13,786 nt of DNA from Chloroflexota bacterium (GTDB lineage: Bacteria; Chloroflexota; Anaerolineae; Anaerolineales; UBA11657), in NCBI GenBank assembly GCA_003670425.1, contig QWRL01000041.1:1-13786 (forward strand). Direction: 5' to 3'. Numbering within the stretch: the stretch's first letter is position 1; the number at the start of each line of letters is the position of its first letter. The notes under the pieces are model-generated. The model saw nothing but the letters and a program-made list of their open reading frames with translations. It was not told where the DNA came from and searched no databases. A program made the position numbers and the translations under genes. Positions 12,532-13,786 of this stretch are shown here, piece after piece.

Positions 12532-13209
12532 TTAGTCCCCCTGCTTGGTCGCAGGCGTTTCGCTCTTCTCGGCGCTGCCATCAGCCGACACCGTGCCTGT
12601 GTAAACCCACACCTTCACGCCAATGCCGCCATAAGTGGTCGGCGCGGTCGTCCGTGCGTAGTCCAGGTTTGCGCGCAATGTCTGCAGCGGCACGCGCCCC
12701 TCGCGCACCCACTCACGCCGCGTCATGTCTGAACCATTCAAGCGGCCGGACACCATAACCTTGATGCCTTGCGCACCAACGCGCATGGCCTGCGCCACGG
12801 CGCGCTTGAGCGCACGCTGATGGCTAATGCGCCGTTCAAGCTGGCTCGCCACGTTCTGGGCAATCAAAGCCGCATTCAAATCCGGCGCCGTGATTTCGGC
12901 AATATCCACTTTGACAGGCATGCCACAAGTCACCGTCAGCTCTTCGCGCACCTTCTTGATGGTTGCGCCCTTGCTGCCAATTAACACACCCGGCTTTGCC
13001 GTGTGCACGGTCACGTGCACAAGGTTCGGAAAGCGCTGAATATCAACCAGCGCAATTGCCCCGTGCGCATACTCGGTGCGAATCTTCTCGCGGATCTTCA
13101 AGTCTTCGTGCAGCTGTTCGGTATAACGCCGCCCCTTGGCAAACCAGCGCCCCTGCCAGTCCTTGACAATCTTTAATCGGAACCCTACCGGATGTACTTT
13201 TCGGCCCAT
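12532..13209 (-). CDS. rpsC: 30S ribosomal protein S3
   Basis: S3 lies at the mRNA entry tunnel and takes part in mRNA unwinding. The 225 residues start MGRKVHPVGFRLKIVKDWQG. The type II KH domain (about 39-107) carries its GXXG loop as GSKG at 78-81, in PGVLIGSKGATIKKVREEL. The C-terminal domain has MVSGRLNGSDMTRREWVREG, then RVPLQTLRANLDYARTTAPT and TYGGIGVKVWVYTGT. A short polar tail with no clear fold ends ATKQGD. The ATG at 13207-13209 has AGGA about 11 bases before it, in the 23-base gap after rplV. Confidence 0.98.
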   Translation of the reverse strand: MGRKVHPVGFRLKIVKDWQGRWFAKGRRYTEQLHEDLKIREKIRTEYAHGAIALVDIQRFPNLVHVTVHTAKPGVLIGSKGATIKKVREELTVTCGMPVKVDIAEITAPDLNAALIAQNVASQLERRISHQRALKRAVAQAMRVGAQGIKVMVSGRLNGSDMTRREWVREGRVPLQTLRANLDYARTTAPTTYGGIGVKVWVYTGTVSADGSAEKSETPATKQGD

Positions 13210-13232
13210 TGCAAATATTTTCCTGCTATTGC

Positions 13233-13580
13233 CTAACGCTCGGCTTCCGCAAGCTCAACCGTAATATGCGAAGACCGGTGCTTGATCGGCTTCATCCGTC
13301 CGCGTGCTCCGTAGCGCCGGCCGCGCCGGCTCGGCCCCTCATCAATCATGATGGTCTTTACCAAAAGATCCGCGCCATTCAAGCGCATGTTGTTTTCCGC
13401 ATTCGCCACAGCAGAGCGAATGACCTTGCTCACAAGGCGCGCAGCAGTTTGCGGCATCACGTTCAACATTGTGATTGCCTGCAGCGCACGCGTGCCGCGC
13501 ACAAGATCCGCCAGCAAGCGCGCCTTCTGCGCAGATCCCGGCACCTTGAATGCATAAGCCCGTGCAACAGTCTCCGCCAT
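13233..13580 (-). CDS. rplV: 50S ribosomal protein L22
   Basis: L22 extends a loop into the nascent-peptide exit tunnel, where changes can give macrolide resistance. The 115 residues have the core SAQKARLLADLVRGTRALQA and ARLVSKVIRSAVANAENNMR. The extended hairpin region is EGPSRRGRRYGARGRMKPIK, with HRSSHITVELAEAER at the end. This is the usual form with no insertion in the hairpin. The ATG at 13578-13580 is four bases after the rpsS stop. Confidence 0.98.
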   Translation of the reverse strand: MAETVARAYAFKVPGSAQKARLLADLVRGTRALQAITMLNVMPQTAARLVSKVIRSAVANAENNMRLNGADLLVKTIMIDEGPSRRGRRYGARGRMKPIKHRSSHITVELAEAER

Positions 13581-13584
13581 GGCC

Positions 13585-13786
13585 TTAGCTCTTCACCGCG
13601 CTCTTGGTCTCATGACCCTTGAACGTGCGCGTCGGTGCAAACTCACCCAGCTTATGCCCGACCATATTTTCGGTAATGTAAATTGGCACATGCCGGCGGC
13701 CGTCATGCACTGCCACCGTATGCCCCACAAGCTGCGGAAATATCGTGCTCCGCCGGCTCCATGTGCGCACAACCAGCTTTTCGCTT
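13585..13786 (-). CDS. rpsS: 30S ribosomal protein S19 (5' end beyond the window)
   Basis: S19 is a head protein that forms an intersubunit bridge and works with S13. The frame is open to the right edge, with no start codon inside; the GTG at 13768-13770 is an internal valine. The visible 66 residues read SEKLVVRTWSRRSTIFPQLV, followed by GHTVAVHDGRRHVPIYITEN, then MVGHKLGEFAPTRTFKGH, all diagnostic for S19. The full family protein has about 90 residues, so roughly 25 are missing. It is followed four bases later by rplV, as in the S10 cluster. Confidence 0.97.
   Translation of the reverse strand, partial: SEKLVVRTWSRRSTIFPQLVGHTVAVHDGRRHVPIYITENMVGHKLGEFAPTRTFKGHETKSAVKS

Noticed and set aside
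1..13786. Search for CRISPR arrays, insertion sequences, tRNA genes, toxin-antitoxin or other defence genes
   Set aside because: No regular repeats, transposase frames, tRNA-like stretches or foreign genes were seen; almost all of the sequence is covered by housekeeping genes.

Overview
The window is one continuous block of translation and housekeeping genes, all on the minus strand. It is the 3' part of the S10 cluster, the whole spc cluster and the whole alpha cluster, followed by truA-rplM-rpsI. Read in the direction of transcription (high to low coordinates) the order is rpsS (5' end cut off by the window), rplV, rpsC, rplP, rpmC, rpsQ | rplN, rplX, rplE, rpsN, rpsH, rplF, rplR, rpsE, rpmD, rplO, secY, adk, map, rpmJ | rpsM, rpsK, rpsD, rpoA, rplQ | truA, rplM, rpsI. 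A hairpin plus U-tract terminator follows rpsI. After it comes the first 18 codons of an unrelated gene, which looks like a tetrapyrrole-methylase/MazG-type (YabN-like) protein and runs off the left edge.

The organism is a bacterium of fairly high G+C. Gene order (secY-adk-map-rpmJ, with truA-rplM-rpsI after rplQ), the zinc-ribbon forms of S14, S4, L36 and L24, and the general look of the proteins fit Chloroflexota best, with other Gram-positive-like lineages possible. This placement is inference; no 16S rRNA or other marker is present. Zinc-binding cysteines are intact in all four ribbon proteins, while adenylate kinase has the cysteine-free lid.

The genes are packed very tightly. No gap between genes reaches 40 bases except the 85 bases between rpsI and the left-edge gene. 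Several neighbours overlap (ATGA at rpoA/rplQ and adk/map, TGATG at rplE/rpsN and rpmC/rpsQ, 8 bases at rpsE/rpmD). In many junctions the upstream TAG stop is itself part of the next gene's Shine-Dalgarno sequence. The whole block therefore looks like one translationally coupled transcript making small- and large-subunit ribosomal proteins, the RNA polymerase alpha subunit, the SecY translocon pore, adenylate kinase, methionine aminopeptidase and a tRNA pseudouridine synthase.

No mobile element, CRISPR array, tRNA or rRNA is visible, and no undescribed accessory system. Points worth a second look are the missing infA between map and rpmJ, a SecY with a rearranged 'PGIRPG' loop at the SecA-contact arginine, heavy use of TAG stops in highly expressed genes, TTG starts for rpoA and adk, and a strong excess of the word GCGC.
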